Shown here in pieces: positions 33,212-44,725 of a stretch of DNA of 64,000 nucleotides. A program made the translations under genes and the position numbers. The first letter of the stretch is position 1. Each line of letters starts with the position of its first letter. Origin of the DNA: Capronia americana (Eukaryota > Ascomycota > Eurotiomycetes > Chaetothyriales > Herpotrichiellaceae); contig JADWQD010000007.1 in NCBI GenBank assembly GCA_016110215.1, positions 310,001-374,000 on the forward strand. Direction: 5' to 3'. Below the pieces are notes generated by a model. The model saw nothing but the letters and a program-made list of their open reading frames with translations, was not told the DNA's origin and did not search any database.

Positions 33212-36200
33212 GACATCTCAGAAAGGGATTCGAACCACGACTCCAGGCTGCACATTCCACAGTAAGTGCCCATGCAGCCTCAAGTCTCGATCGGTCCGTT
33301 TGACAGATTCTGCCTCAGGCTGCATGATACATGGCCTGGACCGTCATGGGCCACCGCCACTGTTCCCGGCAGGCTGTCTTTTCCGCAGTTGCTTGGCGTT
33401 AGGGGGAGTGTCAGGCCCAGGTTCAGGCGCAAGGCTGGGGAAACCTTGAGCGGCTGTACGGGGGTGTCGTAGGTGGTAAAGAGCTTGGTACCCCTCGATC
33501 GGAGGTGTCGCAAGTGGTAAAAGAACTTGGGTGGGCCTCTATTGTACAAGTACAGGTGCAAATTAGCTTCTGCACCCAGCGTCCGTTTGATCTGCTTTGG
33601 TCTCGGACGATCCTCGAGGGTGAGGCGGAAGCAATCGAAGTTCCGCGGACTGCGGGCCGAATGAGACGTGATCGAGAAGACGATCCCCTGTCTCTCTACC
33701 TGCTCCAACCTCGCATGCAGCAAGACCACCTCACGCCGCCGCCACCCTGGTTGACACGGTTGACTCGGCTGTTGACGCAGAAGAGCGCACGAAATCACAT
33801 CGTTCGTAATGCGAATCTGTGGTTGGACAGCCTCTCTTGCGGGATACCGGGCTCAGAATATTGATGTCGACGCCTCGCCGAGGCACGACGCTGTTTAGCG
33901 CCTGCACATTCCTCACGGTTGCAGTAAGAGAACCCCCCCGGGTCCCCACCCCCTGCGCCCCTGACCCACCAGCGTCGTGATTCCGAGTTTGAAACCAAAA
34001 TAAACCATAGCTCCTCCTCGCAGCTCTGGGTGTATCCATCTGGCATCTCGGTCGTATTCTGACGCCTCCGAAACGCATATCTGATGGGTCGCCGACTGCC
34101 CCTGTCAGGGCTGCGCACGTGGCGTCCACGATATTGCCGCGTTACTCCGTAAACCATGTGTCGGACACATCTGCTAGCATCGACAGCAATCTGTGATTTC
34201 GGAACCAGTACGAGGTGTAGCCCTGCACTTCTGTTCGGGCTCAACACGTCAGCCTACCTCGCTTAAGGCCAGTCACACCCGTGCCGCACGACCAAGCCGG
34301 CCATCACCGCCCCCAGCACCAGCGACAGCTCTATGGCAGCTTCGTATGTATTGCGTTAGCGACCTGGTGTGCCCTCAATCATACCCCACGAGTCCATCCA
34401 TGTCCGTGGTCCACAAGCGTGCTCAGTAAAGCGGGACTTCCGGACGTACTGCCGTGCTAGCTTGCTGGAGATACTAGACCACTCGAGGCGAGCGAAGGAT
34501 CTCTGCCGTTGGTCGACTGCTCTACTGCAAGAGGTCTACACAGAGACGACTCACCACTCATTGATTCTTAACTCGGATGGATGATCCAAGGTGGCGACGT
34601 GATGGATCGTGTCCCTGGTAAAACCGAAGCGTCGATGTGGATGTAGTTGCATACTCGTTCCTAACCTCTTTCGAGGAGGACTGCGCCCCAGCACGCCTCT
34701 TTGGTCCCAGTAACGGGCCGGTTGGCGATGAGGCCTTCTTCTTTGATCCGCCACCCCAGCAAGAACGAGCCACTTCGGGCAGCCACGTACGACAAGCGTG
34801 GTGTCAATCCCCCTGTTATTCGGATGCATATCCGACGGACTGTGGGAGGAGCCCTCTATTCGCTTGCAGGCTCCAGACCCCGAGTTTCCTGTCAACTAGC
34901 ACTCGAGGAGACATGCACGATCTCTCAGCCTTCGCCGTTGCCATGGTGGACGATTGAATGCACAGCAGGGAGCAGGACCACGCTAGGCCTAGGCATGGTC
35001 ATCGGTGCCCTTACTCCCGGCTTCAGTTACCATTGCAGTCCATCCGGGAGTTTAGGTTTCTGGTCCGGATCGCCCATGGTCACAAGGTGGATTGCTTCGA
35101 CTCACGCTTGATACCCTCACGTATCTGCTCGCTGAGGAGAAGTGAATCTCGGAGCACAAGATCTCGGATCTCAGCCGCTCATTCCACTGATCGTGGGGGG
35201 CCATTTCGATCGGTGTGGCCTGGCCTAAACCCGCCCACTCGAGCGACACGCACCCAACCTTACTTCTGCAGGATTCTCTGCGTGTCAGTGTTGTGACTTG
35301 CAGCCCGCCCAGATATCAATGTCCATGTCGGTCGACAACCTCCACTAGCACTTGCACTGCTGCCCGGCGGAGAGACAGGAAAAGGTCGGATCGCGAACTT
35401 GCGAATGCGAGCATTGCATGCTCCCTGGCCTTGACTGGGGAGGGTGGGTTGCCCAGATTCGACGAGCAGCGCAGTTGAATGCAACGACGGCTTCAGAGTC
35501 AAACCCAACTTCGTTAGATGCGAGAACTTCGACCCTGCAGCACGAAATCTTCGCAGCTGCGACTTCAGCATCGTCGCCAAAGCCATGGTCGAGGGTCGCT
35601 CCATGCCCTGCCCTGTCCACATTCGGTCTTGCGCCTGGCCTGAGAGCACGCTGACCTCGTGTTCTCTCCGCTCCGCTATTTCACCATCACCCTGCCCCGC
35701 GGCCTTGTGAAGGACAGAGTATTTTCTCCTCTCGACGACCTCACCTCGCGCTTCCTGCGATTCTTGCGGAATACCAGCCCGCGGTGCCGCAGCAGAAACC
35801 CGCCCTCCGCCGTCACCCCATACCTCGCCCAACCTGACTCAACCCGAACAACTGTACAAGTAAATAGACAGGCAATTTGGCGGAATCTCTATACTGGCCT
35901 CAGCGCGTCCACGACGGTGGTCATCATCCCGGACTCGGCGGACCGGATCCTCCTGGAATCTCGACTGGAATTTCGGCACGTCTGCTACTATTCTATGCGG
36001 CTTGCGATTGCGCCTGCACCCGTGTCGCGCATCATTTTCCCGCATGGGCGCGCTTGCTCTTGCGTGGAAGAGAGGAAAATCACAACAACGGGCAGGTGCC
36101 GAGCTGCCCAGCGTCTGCCGACGCATTCTGGTGCATCTGCAAAACAAACACCTCTATGTACAGCATTCCACATCACTACAGCCATATCGCGATATAGTAT

Positions 36201-36745
36201 TTCCATCGTACCATTTCATCGGCGCCTCTGGGGGTGGTCAGCTCGGGACTTCCAGCAAGCTAGCCCGCTCCATTACTTCGCAGCTGCTGGTATTTTGACC
36301 AGAGGACCTTTTCACAGGAAAGCCTGTGCTGCAGGGAGTTGCAGACAAATGCCTGCGCAGGAGCTTGCCGGTGTGAAAACTGTGTTGTGTCCGTTGCGCG
36401 TTCTGACTCAGGCGCCAAAGTTACCATTCTGTCGGATACAGCAAAGGTTGGAATCGCCTTCTGATTGTCTGGAGCCCGTCCGTACCAAGCAAAGCGACCG
36501 CGCACACAGTGAGGACCGTTCGACCAAAATTGCTAGCCAGGTCAAGGTCCTCTCTCTCTCTCGTATCATATCTGGTTGCGGGCTTGGTCTTCTCCCAGAT
36601 CTATATCTCTCTTTAGCTTCGCCTGGCTCCGTTCACCTCAAGCTCAATTCAGTGCAGCGTCTTTCCTCACCCAGTACAACTGCAGAACTTTCCTACAGTC
36701 CCCTCTCGGACGTTGTTTGAGTTGGCGCGACAGCTCTACGCCAAC

Positions 36746-38426
36746 ATGAATGTCAGCCTCGATCCTGATCCTGCCAAGGGCAACCAGATGACTCCACCGA
36801 CCATACAAGACCGACACAGGCCTGACCCTTACCTCACGCACCAGGTCAACGCAAGGGTGGCGCAATATAGGTCGGTTATCAGCAAGACGCACTCTGAAGT
36901 GCAGACTATACCGTCGTTGCTAGGTGCAGAACTGACAAAATATCTGTACAACAGCGATGCATACGCGCTCACAGTCCGACAGCTACCTAGGGTCTTTGAT
37001 GTGCAGTGTCCTGCAAAGCAAGCCCAGCAAGCTGAGCGCCCTCGCAACGGTCAGTGACTGTGGCCTTTTACCTCCTTCCAACGTTGACCAGACAACAGCC
37101 AAAGCCAAGAAGAGCATGCCCAGTAGAGGAGCCTGGATCGAACCTCCACCGGTTGTGGAACTACAAGTGCACGACGATGATCAAACCCGATCTTGGCTGT
37201 TTAGCCCGTACCTATCCCTCGTGGCAGAGCTCTACCGGATTGACGCCCACGGCAAACAGTTCTCGAACCCCTGCGTCGGGTCGGTAGTATCGTCCTTGAG
37301 CGCTGCCAAATTGCCAAACTACCCACAGAGTATGTGTTTCCCGACCCGCACCGTCTGGGCTGTGGTTGACAACGAGCAGAACGTGGGTTTTTCGTCTTCA
37401 CCGACATCATCCCGAAGTTCGAGGTGGACACGGCTGGCGCATACAAGTTCAAATTCACACTCCTGGATATGCGCAGAGAGTACGTGCGAACTGCTTGTCT
37501 GGTAATATGCCCTTGCTGACACGGAAACAGTCCACAGAATGGCCATTTCGCCCGGGTCATCAAAGATGTCTGGTCCCCTGAGTTCGTCGGTGAGTCTAGG
37601 TCATATTCTGTGATGAATTCCTGGAGAGAGGCTTACATTTCTTGCAGTGGCGTTCCATCTCAAACCTCCTCAAATCCCGCCGTCGACCCAGTTATCCAAA
37701 GACCTGGCTGAAGCCGGGGTCAAAATTAAGCTCAAGAAGGCGGTAGTACGTCGCCAAACCAAAGGGAAGATTGACTGGACCGCTCCCGAACCAACAACAC
37801 ACACAGGGCCAATGCCCACAAGCGTCGTTGGCACACAGCATCTTGGTTATCCCAGCTACTGCCAGAATGACTCCCAAGATGCCGCCGCCATCAATGGAGC
37901 CGACATCAGCGGACGTGTGACAATGCATCAACGGCAGCCGCCGGCACCGACGAGATTTACATCGGCACAGCCAGCTTGGCAGCCAACGGAGCAGTGGACG
38001 GCACCACCAACAGAGCATTGGACGGGGCCACCGACGGAGCAGGCGATATGGGCGCATCATAATCATCAGCAACAGCAACAGCAGCATCTGCATTCCCACG
38101 CCCATTTCGGAACGTCACTTGCCCCAGGAGCTCCAGCTACGCTTCCTACATGTCAGACTCACATGGACCCGTTGTTGCCAACAAGTCTTCCGGAAACGGC
38201 TCCAGGCATGCCACAAGCGTGGCAAGCTTCTTTACCGTACTCGTGGCCAGCGACGTATGCGACACCCACGCCTGGCTTCGAAGCGACCACCAACGGTCAG
38301 CAGACGATGCCGCCAACTGGGCCAATGGGGAACCAGGTGTCGTCGTATGGGCCGATGTTCTTCACAGAGGAGGAGGAAGAGGAGGACCAGTTCTTCGAGG
38401 GTGGCATGAACAACTGGGGTCCATGA
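36746..38426 (+). CDS. Velvet-domain regulator, divergent
   Basis: Five exons (36746-37049, 37099-37329, 37380-37479, 37531-37589, 37648-38426) give about 490 residues; all four introns are 49-58 nt and every junction keeps frame. The velvet fold is recognisable in pieces: YALTVRQLPR, then WIEPPPVVELQV, LVAELYRIDAHG, VGSVVSSLSAAKL, GFFVFTDIIPKFEVDTAG with AYKFKFTLLDMR, and STQLSKDLAEAGVKIKLKK at its end. The usual RARxCG segment after the first strand is replaced by VFDVQCPAKQ and a 20-residue Lys/Arg/Gln insert. Velvet proteins (VeA, VelB, VosA, VelC) bind DNA as dimers and link development with secondary metabolism. The C-terminal half is Pro/Gln-rich with poly-Gln and ends in TEEEEEEDQFFEGG, an activation-type tail. 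It fits none of the four classes cleanly; VelC or VosA are the closest in layout. Confidence 0.85.
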
Positions 38427-39289
38427 ATGTATCAACCTGAGGATGAAGGGTTGTTTAAATACCTTTTGGTGAGCGAATTTTTTGTGCCTCAACCGGCCAT
38501 TCTGCCAGGACACGTACATGAGCCCAGCATTGGCTTTGTCGAAGCGGATCATCGGGCATCCTTGTGCATACAAAGGAAATGCATGTGTGGTACACGGTAT
38601 ATGCGACACTTGATGTTTGAGGATTGGTCCGGATGCCATGGAAGGTGGAAAGTGAGAGTCTGGTGATCCAATGTATCGTCGGACGTGGGATCTTTTGCAG
38701 CATCGTTAGGTAATGATTGGTGCCTGTACTAGAATTTGCTGTCTGATTCTACGCGCTTGTCATGTTGTCACCGATCCCAGCCTATACGGAAATTGGGTTC
38801 GACGGCGCCAGCGTTCCACACGTTCATGTCGGCACGGCCGCCCCGGCCTTCGATAAGGTTCACGCATTGGCAAAAGCTTCGTGGCACAGACCACTTGAGC
38901 ATCGAGATTATCATGTGTGAGACTAGGTGGCAGCTTGCGCCCTCTGGGGAAATGGGAGCGGAAACACAGGGGCCCTTCTTGGCCATGTCCCTCCCGCAGC
39001 AGATGCGTTGGGTCGTTTGATCTGGTTGACCAATTCCAGCCAGCAGCACTTTCCGAACGTCTGAAATCACGGTGGAGGCACGGGGCCAACGCGTCACATT
39101 GGCAATTTTTCTTATGCGTGACCGAGCATCTGGATAGGCGAACAGATCACAATGCGACATAATCTATGGTGGACCAGCGCCATCCTGCCTAGGTAAGCAG
39201 GAGCAGCTTGGGTACGACGAGTACATGATGTACAGTATGTATGTGGACGGAACATTAGTAGCACAGTATGCAGACATGGAAAGGTTCGA

Positions 39290-39415
39290 CCAACCACCAG
39301 CGCAAACCACAGAATGAACGACGGAAGGATGAAACGAACCAGCGGCGCAACCAGAATGGAACGAGAGAAGGGATGAGAACCAACCAACAACCAACCAACA
39401 GCGCAAACCACGAAT
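39290..39415. repeat. Imperfect direct repeat containing CAGCGCAAACCAC
   Basis: The segment CCAACCACCAGCGCAAACCA at 39290 recurs about 101 bp later as CCAACCAACAGCGCAAACCA; both are followed by similar A-rich sequence. Between them a weaker copy (CCAGCGGCGCAACCAGAATG) is visible. It looks like a degenerated tandem duplication. Confidence 0.7.
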
Positions 39416-39900
39416 AAAAACAAAGGGAGGGAGGGGGGGGAGGGATGAAAGAAAACCCGCTTGTTCTTTTGTATCTACTCGGTACTCGGTAGTAGTACTG
39501 TAGCTCCAGCCAACCCCTTCGAGGAGGCAGGCTTGCTTTCAAACCCATGTCCAATGCAACCTACCTAGGTAGGTTACTTACTCTGTACAGTTACTGTACG
39601 AGTAGTATGGGCCAATTTCCACGTCCCTGTCCACGTCCCTGACCCTGTCGCTCGTCTTCGCGCCAGTTCTGGTTCGCCAATCGCTAAAGTCGGAGGAGCA
39701 TGATTCTCTGGGTCGACCGGACGGTGGACCTTGTTCGGCGAAGTTTAGAGTCGCGCTTCTTTTGCGGCGGGGACTGGGGCCAAACAAAGGAAGAAAGAAG
39801 GCCATGCATAGAGTGGGACTGTGTATGTGGGTGTGGTTGGGGGTTCTTTGGGGGATGTTCGCTAGTCGTCAATTTGAGTAACGGCCGTGGATCAGGACCA

Positions 39901-39948
39901 GGTTCAGGTTCAGGTTCAGTCTTACTGTGTAGGATTAGGATTAGGATT
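39901..39948. repeat. (GGTTCA)3 and (AGGATT)3 hexamer arrays
   Basis: Two different hexamers are each repeated three times within 48 bp. The second, TTAGGA in another register, is one base from the TTAGGG telomere unit, but three copies are too few to call an interstitial telomere. Confidence 0.85.
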
Positions 39949-42853
39949 ATGATCTGGAAAAACTCAGATGGGGTAGGCTGTGGTGGCAGAAAGAAGTCAA
40001 TTATTGAGTGAGTATGAGAGTGGGATCAGATGGGTTCCTCTCGGTGATTTGGAGGAAAATCTGCTCTTCCTCCCTCCATTCCTCCCTCCCTCCCTCTCTC
40101 GCTCTCTTCGTTTCTCGTCAGGAGGGATCTGTTTCGTGCGCCAGAGATAGATAGATAGAGAGAGAGAAGGGATCAGAAGTGAATAGAAGAGCAGAGGAGA
40201 GAAGAGATGCACTAAGATAGTTGGTGGCCTATCAGATGCTTTAACCATATACTGTATCTCTCCGTATTTTGATTCATCGAGGGATTTTCAATTCGGACCA
40301 GCGCTGGGACGCACAGCTGACCCGAGTCGGACCATGCGCAAGTCAAGAGGTACTCGACTCGGTATTCGATATCACTTCCCTCGGTTCGTTTCTCTACGTT
40401 GCCAAGTCATTTATGCGCGTCCCAGGTCATTTCTCTACGTTCAGAATGGTCTGCCTCTCGAGACTGCGTCTGGCAATGCCGTGGCTGCCCTCTATGCCCA
40501 AGACCTTCTATGCCCAAGACATGCTGTCGGTCGGACTGATGAGCTTTACTGTAGGCTGCGACTTGCCATTTACGTCGACACAACGGACGAGAATGACATT
40601 CACCCTGCCGCACTGAGGCCCATTGTAACCAGCAATCACCCCCTCCTACTTACTGACTTGTTCTTGCAGGTCCTGTCTCCGAGCCTAGTGAGCAGTGGCT
40701 GTGCCTCGATCGCAGCACTCGAGGCATGCAATGGCATCGCAGTCTATCAGCTCAGCGGTGTACACAGAGACCGGTGAACAGAACGATGGAAGCCTGGAAA
40801 GTCAAAGAATGGATACAAGATTGCTCTGAAATAGTCGTTAACGGACATCTCAGCTCGCCGCTCGCAAAGCCACCGTACGAGGTTATCATCGTCCCTATCA
40901 GCAAATGAGGGCAACAGGTACCTAAGAAGCGGTGCTCCTTTCCACTCCTTGACGCACCCTTGGCGCCCCTTTCTCCCTCTCATTCCTCGATCCCAAACAC
41001 ATCCTCATCCTCATTCTCGTTCTTGGGTATCTCTTGTCGTGCCTTCCTACCCACAATTCTCCATGGCCGAGCGTGGCAAACGATCGAATGGTGCTGGCAC
41101 CTGATTTGTGGTTGCCAACTCCAGAACTCTCGAGGCAGATGTGTAGGGAACATTTTCACAAGCAAAGAGGACGGTAGAAGACATCACCCTATTCATTGTC
41201 AGGACCGAGCTGCTGGGGGTTAGGGATGTCACATAGTATCCTGGAAGACATGTTGTTACCATTTGAACACCCCCATAGACACATACTGAAAACTTTATTG
41301 CGCCCATACCAGACGCCCAGACGGCCCGACCAGGCTGCGCTGACTAAACGAGATGTTGCCCGAAGGTTTGCCCCGTCCAGTCCACATTTTGCGGCCGAAC
41401 GGCCGGGAAGGCATTCCTCGATGCCATCTCGAAGACACACACACCACACACGGAAAGCTTACCTTCTCGACAGGCGAGCGGCGCGCGCACTGATCGAAGA
41501 ACCTTATCATAACGACCGTGAGACCGTCCGTCAGTTCAAGCCTGGCCGAGACAGGACAAATGTCGGCTCGGGGTAATGTCGGCCGCTCCACTGCGTTCGC
41601 CAGGTCTCTTGCTGTACACCAGCGTGACGAGCTTGAAGCTCTGCGCTGGAAACTTTGAAGCTTCAGTGCCCTGCCTGTCAATTCCTCGTTACGTACTCGG
41701 TCCTCGGTATGGTAAGCTTAGCACTTCGCTCATTAAACATACGATCTGGAGCGGAGCTGTTGGCAAATAATCCGGGTGCTCCAGTATTTTCATGACAGGT
41801 GCTCCGGATGGAATCTCTACGGCGAATACACCTCGCTTGAGGTGGCTCAGGTGGCTACAGGTTCTGAGAGTGAGAGGACGATGAGCGCGATCCGCCATGA
41901 CGCGACTAAGCCACATACGTCCATGCACACAGACGTGACTCAGCCGCATTTGGAGGATTCAGTGCTCAACCGTATCAATCCACAACGCGCTACTATTTGA
42001 CGCGTGGATCTTCTCACGACGTCAAGTTGAACTTGAAATTCGATTTACTCAGTCCAACACTCGGATGAGCGCAGAACTCGACGGCACAGAAGCGGCTGTA
42101 AAGTACAAGGACTTCTGGATGTCACATCAGGCTTCCTCGTCAAATCTCATCGGCATCGATGCTGACCTTCCTAGATATGCCGATGCCTGCACAATGTCCT
42201 TGCTCCCTGTTCGAGACGGGAACGCAGACAGAATCTGGTGACAGAGCGCATTATCCCCTGTGTGCTGCTTTTATTGCAGCCACGGTTGCCGAGTTGCAAT
42301 CGAGTTTTCTGCCGGACCTCTCACTCTTATGACTGGGGACTCTACTCGTCTTCCTCGGTTCTATCATTACACCTATTGTGGGAATGTGAAGAGTCTGCCA
42401 TGGCCACCGAATTATTCGCTCCCGGAGACAATTCAAGTGAATTCGTGAATGGCGCCAATCAAGCAAGATAATGAAGAATTTCTCCATTGACCGCCAGGTA
42501 TGAACAATGGCGCGCCATTGTTCCTTCTCCCCATCTCTTTTGTTCTGCCAGACCTGCTCCCCAAATTTAGCTTGAATGCTATTGTTCTGCTCATTCACTG
42601 TTGAGGTAACGAGCTCTGTCAATGGGCTATTTAGAGGTCATCCATAATGCATGCTGATGACCCCGTTTCAAAAATCGCCTGGTAAGAGATCAGTTCTCGT
42701 TGTCGAGTGTTCCGCAATACCATACGTTTCTCCTTCTTCTTCTTCAGCTCGAGCACAGCGATACCTGTTCCCTTGCGCATCAATTTACACCAGTTCTGCT
42801 CTATCTCTGTCACTGTTTCTTAGCTTCACCCTCCTTGCAACACCCCTTAAACA

Positions 42854-44725
42854 ATGGCCACACACAAGTATGCCATTTTCTTTCCCGAGGGCGACGGGTA
42901 CCTCTTTTGTCGCCCGTTGGGCAACGGCGTCGAGGGAGTCGCCTCGATCGTTCGCTCCATCACCAACAACAAGGACTATGTGAGAAAGAAGACGAAGCCC
43001 ACCTCCGCAAAGTCAACGCACAGAGAGGGAATCCGTTGTCCGGAAGTCGAGCTGCACGAAGACTTTCCGAAGATCCCCGCCCTCGTGCATTGGCAAGACT
43101 TCAACGTCCTTCCCGAGGACCACGCCCGTTTCAACGACTTCAAATCCACGTCGATGATCTTCGAGCACTGCAACGGAGGGTCGCTGGACCGATTCTTCGC
43201 CGTACTCGAACGGGAACGCATTCTGCCACCACCAGCTCTGGTCTTGCAACTGATTGACCACCTGATGGAGGCCGTCGACTTTGTACACCGCTTCTGTGAG
43301 CCGCCGGTCATCCACCAGGATGTCCACGAAGGCAACATCTTTCTCCACTTCCCCGACCCCGACAGCAAGCTCCCGGAGTTCCTCCTCGGAGACTTCGGCC
43401 TGTCCAAGCGGGCACCAGATGGCTTGTTCGAAGTCTCCGGAAACCCCGTCCGACGGCGGATGAGAGACCTTGCCTCGATCCAACAAGAGGACGAGCAGGC
43501 CGAGCAGCAATATGCAGCTCGTCAGGCCGCCGGGTTGACCACCGCCGACGACAAGGCGCCCGAACCACGCGCACCACAAGTCACCAGGATGTTCGGCGAC
43601 ATCAACAACCTGTACGCCATCTTCCGCCGCGCCATTGTGGCCCGCCACCAGCACCCAGATTCAACCAAGTACGTCGCCATGCGCGTCGACTTCTTGGACT
43701 GGCTCCGCGAGTTCGGCGACCGATACGCCTCCCACGCCACCATGACGCCCGGGACATACAACCAATGGGTGGACTTCCACCAGTACATCCGGAAATGGGC
43801 TGATCAGGCGCGCCAGCAGGGCGACAACCTGCCGGACTTCCAGTGGACGCGGCAGGACCGCTACCGAGACGACGTGGCGCCCGGTGACGCCCAAATCACC
43901 ACCCACCCGTGGACGTTCTACAACGAACACCTCCCCGTGGTGGCCGACCAGCGGCTCAAACCGCAGTGGCAGCGCGCCCCGTCTCCCAGCGTGCAGCTGT
44001 TCGAGACGCGGCACGAGCTGCTCCGTCAGGCGGCCGCCGTGCCTGGCCCGTGGCGCATCGCGCGCGTCGTCGTCAGTAGCGCCGACCAAACAACCCCCGC
44101 ACCACTGCGTGTCGAGGCCGTGGAAGAGCACGCCTTCGGCCTGCACGTGCCGCGCCTGAGCGACAACACGTGGAAGACGGACAGCGGCCGCCACGTCAAT
44201 GCCGACGACGTCGAGATGGAAGGCCAGCTCGCCGCAACGGTGGTGGACGGCATCGGCATCGAGACCTTGATCGCGAGGTCCGAGTCTCTGTCGACGGCGA
44301 GCGAGTTGGCCGCCGACCACAATCTCTTCGGCGTCGACGAGGCGTGGCGACCCAAGCTGGTCGGGCAAGCGGTGTTGACGTTGCGGGCAGGGGATGCCCT
44401 GCTGCCGCCGCCGCCACCGCCGCAGGCGGAGTTGGATCCTCAAGATGTGGCCGCCGCTGCAGTTCTGGTCGCGCTGTCGGTGGCAACGGCGGGCGGTAAC
44501 CCCGTCCAGCCGGCCACTCAACAGCAGCGGCCGGAAACGACGCAGCCGGCGCCCGTTGCGAGGAGACGACGCCGTCTGCCACGGCACCAGCAGCAGCAGC
44601 AGGTGCGAACCGGTCCCAACGTCACGACAAGGGCGATGGCGCGGAGGCAGGAGATGGACAATAGGAGGGTGACGAGGAGTATGGCGCGGGCGGCGGCCGA
44701 GGCGGAAGCGAAGAGGAAGCGGTGA
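42854..44725 (+). CDS. Protein-kinase-like protein, orphan family
   Basis: One intronless frame of 623 codons starts in a good context (ACAATGGCC). Residues about 20-200 resemble a protein kinase: glycine-rich loop LGNGVEGVASIV, a catalytic loop HQDVHEGN with aspartate at about 156 and asparagine at about 161, and DFG at 180-182 (LLGDFGLSK). The ATP-lysine is not obvious; KDYVRKKTK is a candidate. After DFG the usual activation segment is replaced by a charged insert (RRRMRDLASIQQEDEQAEQQ), and the C-lobe continues with MFGDINNLYAIF. The C-terminal third is Ala/Pro/Arg-rich with two RRxTRSMAR-like repeats, a likely nuclear signal. Third codon positions are strongly G/C, producing long shadow ORFs on the other strand (up to 308 codons). 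It may be a member of a lineage-specific expanded kinase family. Confidence 0.82.
   Translation: MATHKYAIFFPEGDGYLFCRPLGNGVEGVASIVRSITNNKDYVRKKTKPTSAKSTHREGIRCPEVELHEDFPKIPALVHWQDFNVLPEDHARFNDFKSTSMIFEHCNGGSLDRFFAVLERERILPPPALVLQLIDHLMEAVDFVHRFCEPPVIHQDVHEGNIFLHFPDPDSKLPEFLLGDFGLSKRAPDGLFEVSGNPVRRRMRDLASIQQEDEQAEQQYAARQAAGLTTADDKAPEPRAPQVTRMFGDINNLYAIFRRAIVARHQHPDSTKYVAMRVDFLDWLREFGDRYASHATMTPGTYNQWVDFHQYIRKWADQARQQGDNLPDFQWTRQDRYRDDVAPGDAQITTHPWTFYNEHLPVVADQRLKPQWQRAPSPSVQLFETRHELLRQAAAVPGPWRIARVVVSSADQTTPAPLRVEAVEEHAFGLHVPRLSDNTWKTDSGRHVNADDVEMEGQLAATVVDGIGIETLIARSESLSTASELAADHNLFGVDEAWRPKLVGQAVLTLRAGDALLPPPPPPQAELDPQDVAAAAVLVALSVATAGGNPVQPATQQQRPETTQPAPVARRRRRLPRHQQQQQVRTGPNVTTRAMARRQEMDNRRVTRSMARAAAEAEAKRKR

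Larger units (their letters stand above)
31076..36745. other. 5.7-kb gene-poor region
   Basis: No gene I can support lies here on either strand. The region carries tetranucleotide microsatellites (31224-31296), 10-bp, 5-bp and 6-bp tandem repeats and scattered short ORFs. The largest are a 204-codon minus ORF (32213-32827) and a 353-codon plus ORF (35659-36720); both lack motifs, and the latter is CT-rich and ends just before the velvet gene, as a leader would. Composition is near the window average, so it is not a typical AT-rich transposon graveyard. Confidence 0.5.
38427..42853. other. 4.4-kb gene-poor region
   Basis: No supported gene. Short ORFs (longest 147 codons at 40334-40777 plus) lack motifs or splice partners. 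Structure seen: an imperfect direct repeat near 39.29 and 39.39 kb, a G-run at 39424-39445, hexamer arrays near 39.9 kb and GATA/GA repeats near 40.15 kb. A pyrimidine-rich tract (TTCTCCTTCTTCTTCTTCAG) about 120 bp before 42854 suits the leader of the next gene. Confidence 0.5.

Noticed and set aside
33180..33310. tRNA gene on the minus strand around the B-box match
   Set aside because: The T-stem does not pair, no A box and no acceptor-stem partner within 100 nt.
35659..36720. 353-codon plus-strand ORF before the velvet gene
   Set aside because: No motif or domain, composition like a CT-rich leader, ends just before the velvet start codon; best read as noncoding upstream sequence.
39931..39948. 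Interstitial telomere repeat
   Set aside because: Unit is TTAGGA, not TTAGGG, and only three copies occur.
40334..40777. 147-codon plus-strand ORF
   Set aside because: No recognisable family, no supporting splice signals and isolated in a repeat-rich gap.
43661..44587. 308-codon minus-strand ORF
   Set aside because: Shadow of the GC-rich kinase-like gene, whose plus-strand frame carries kinase motifs.
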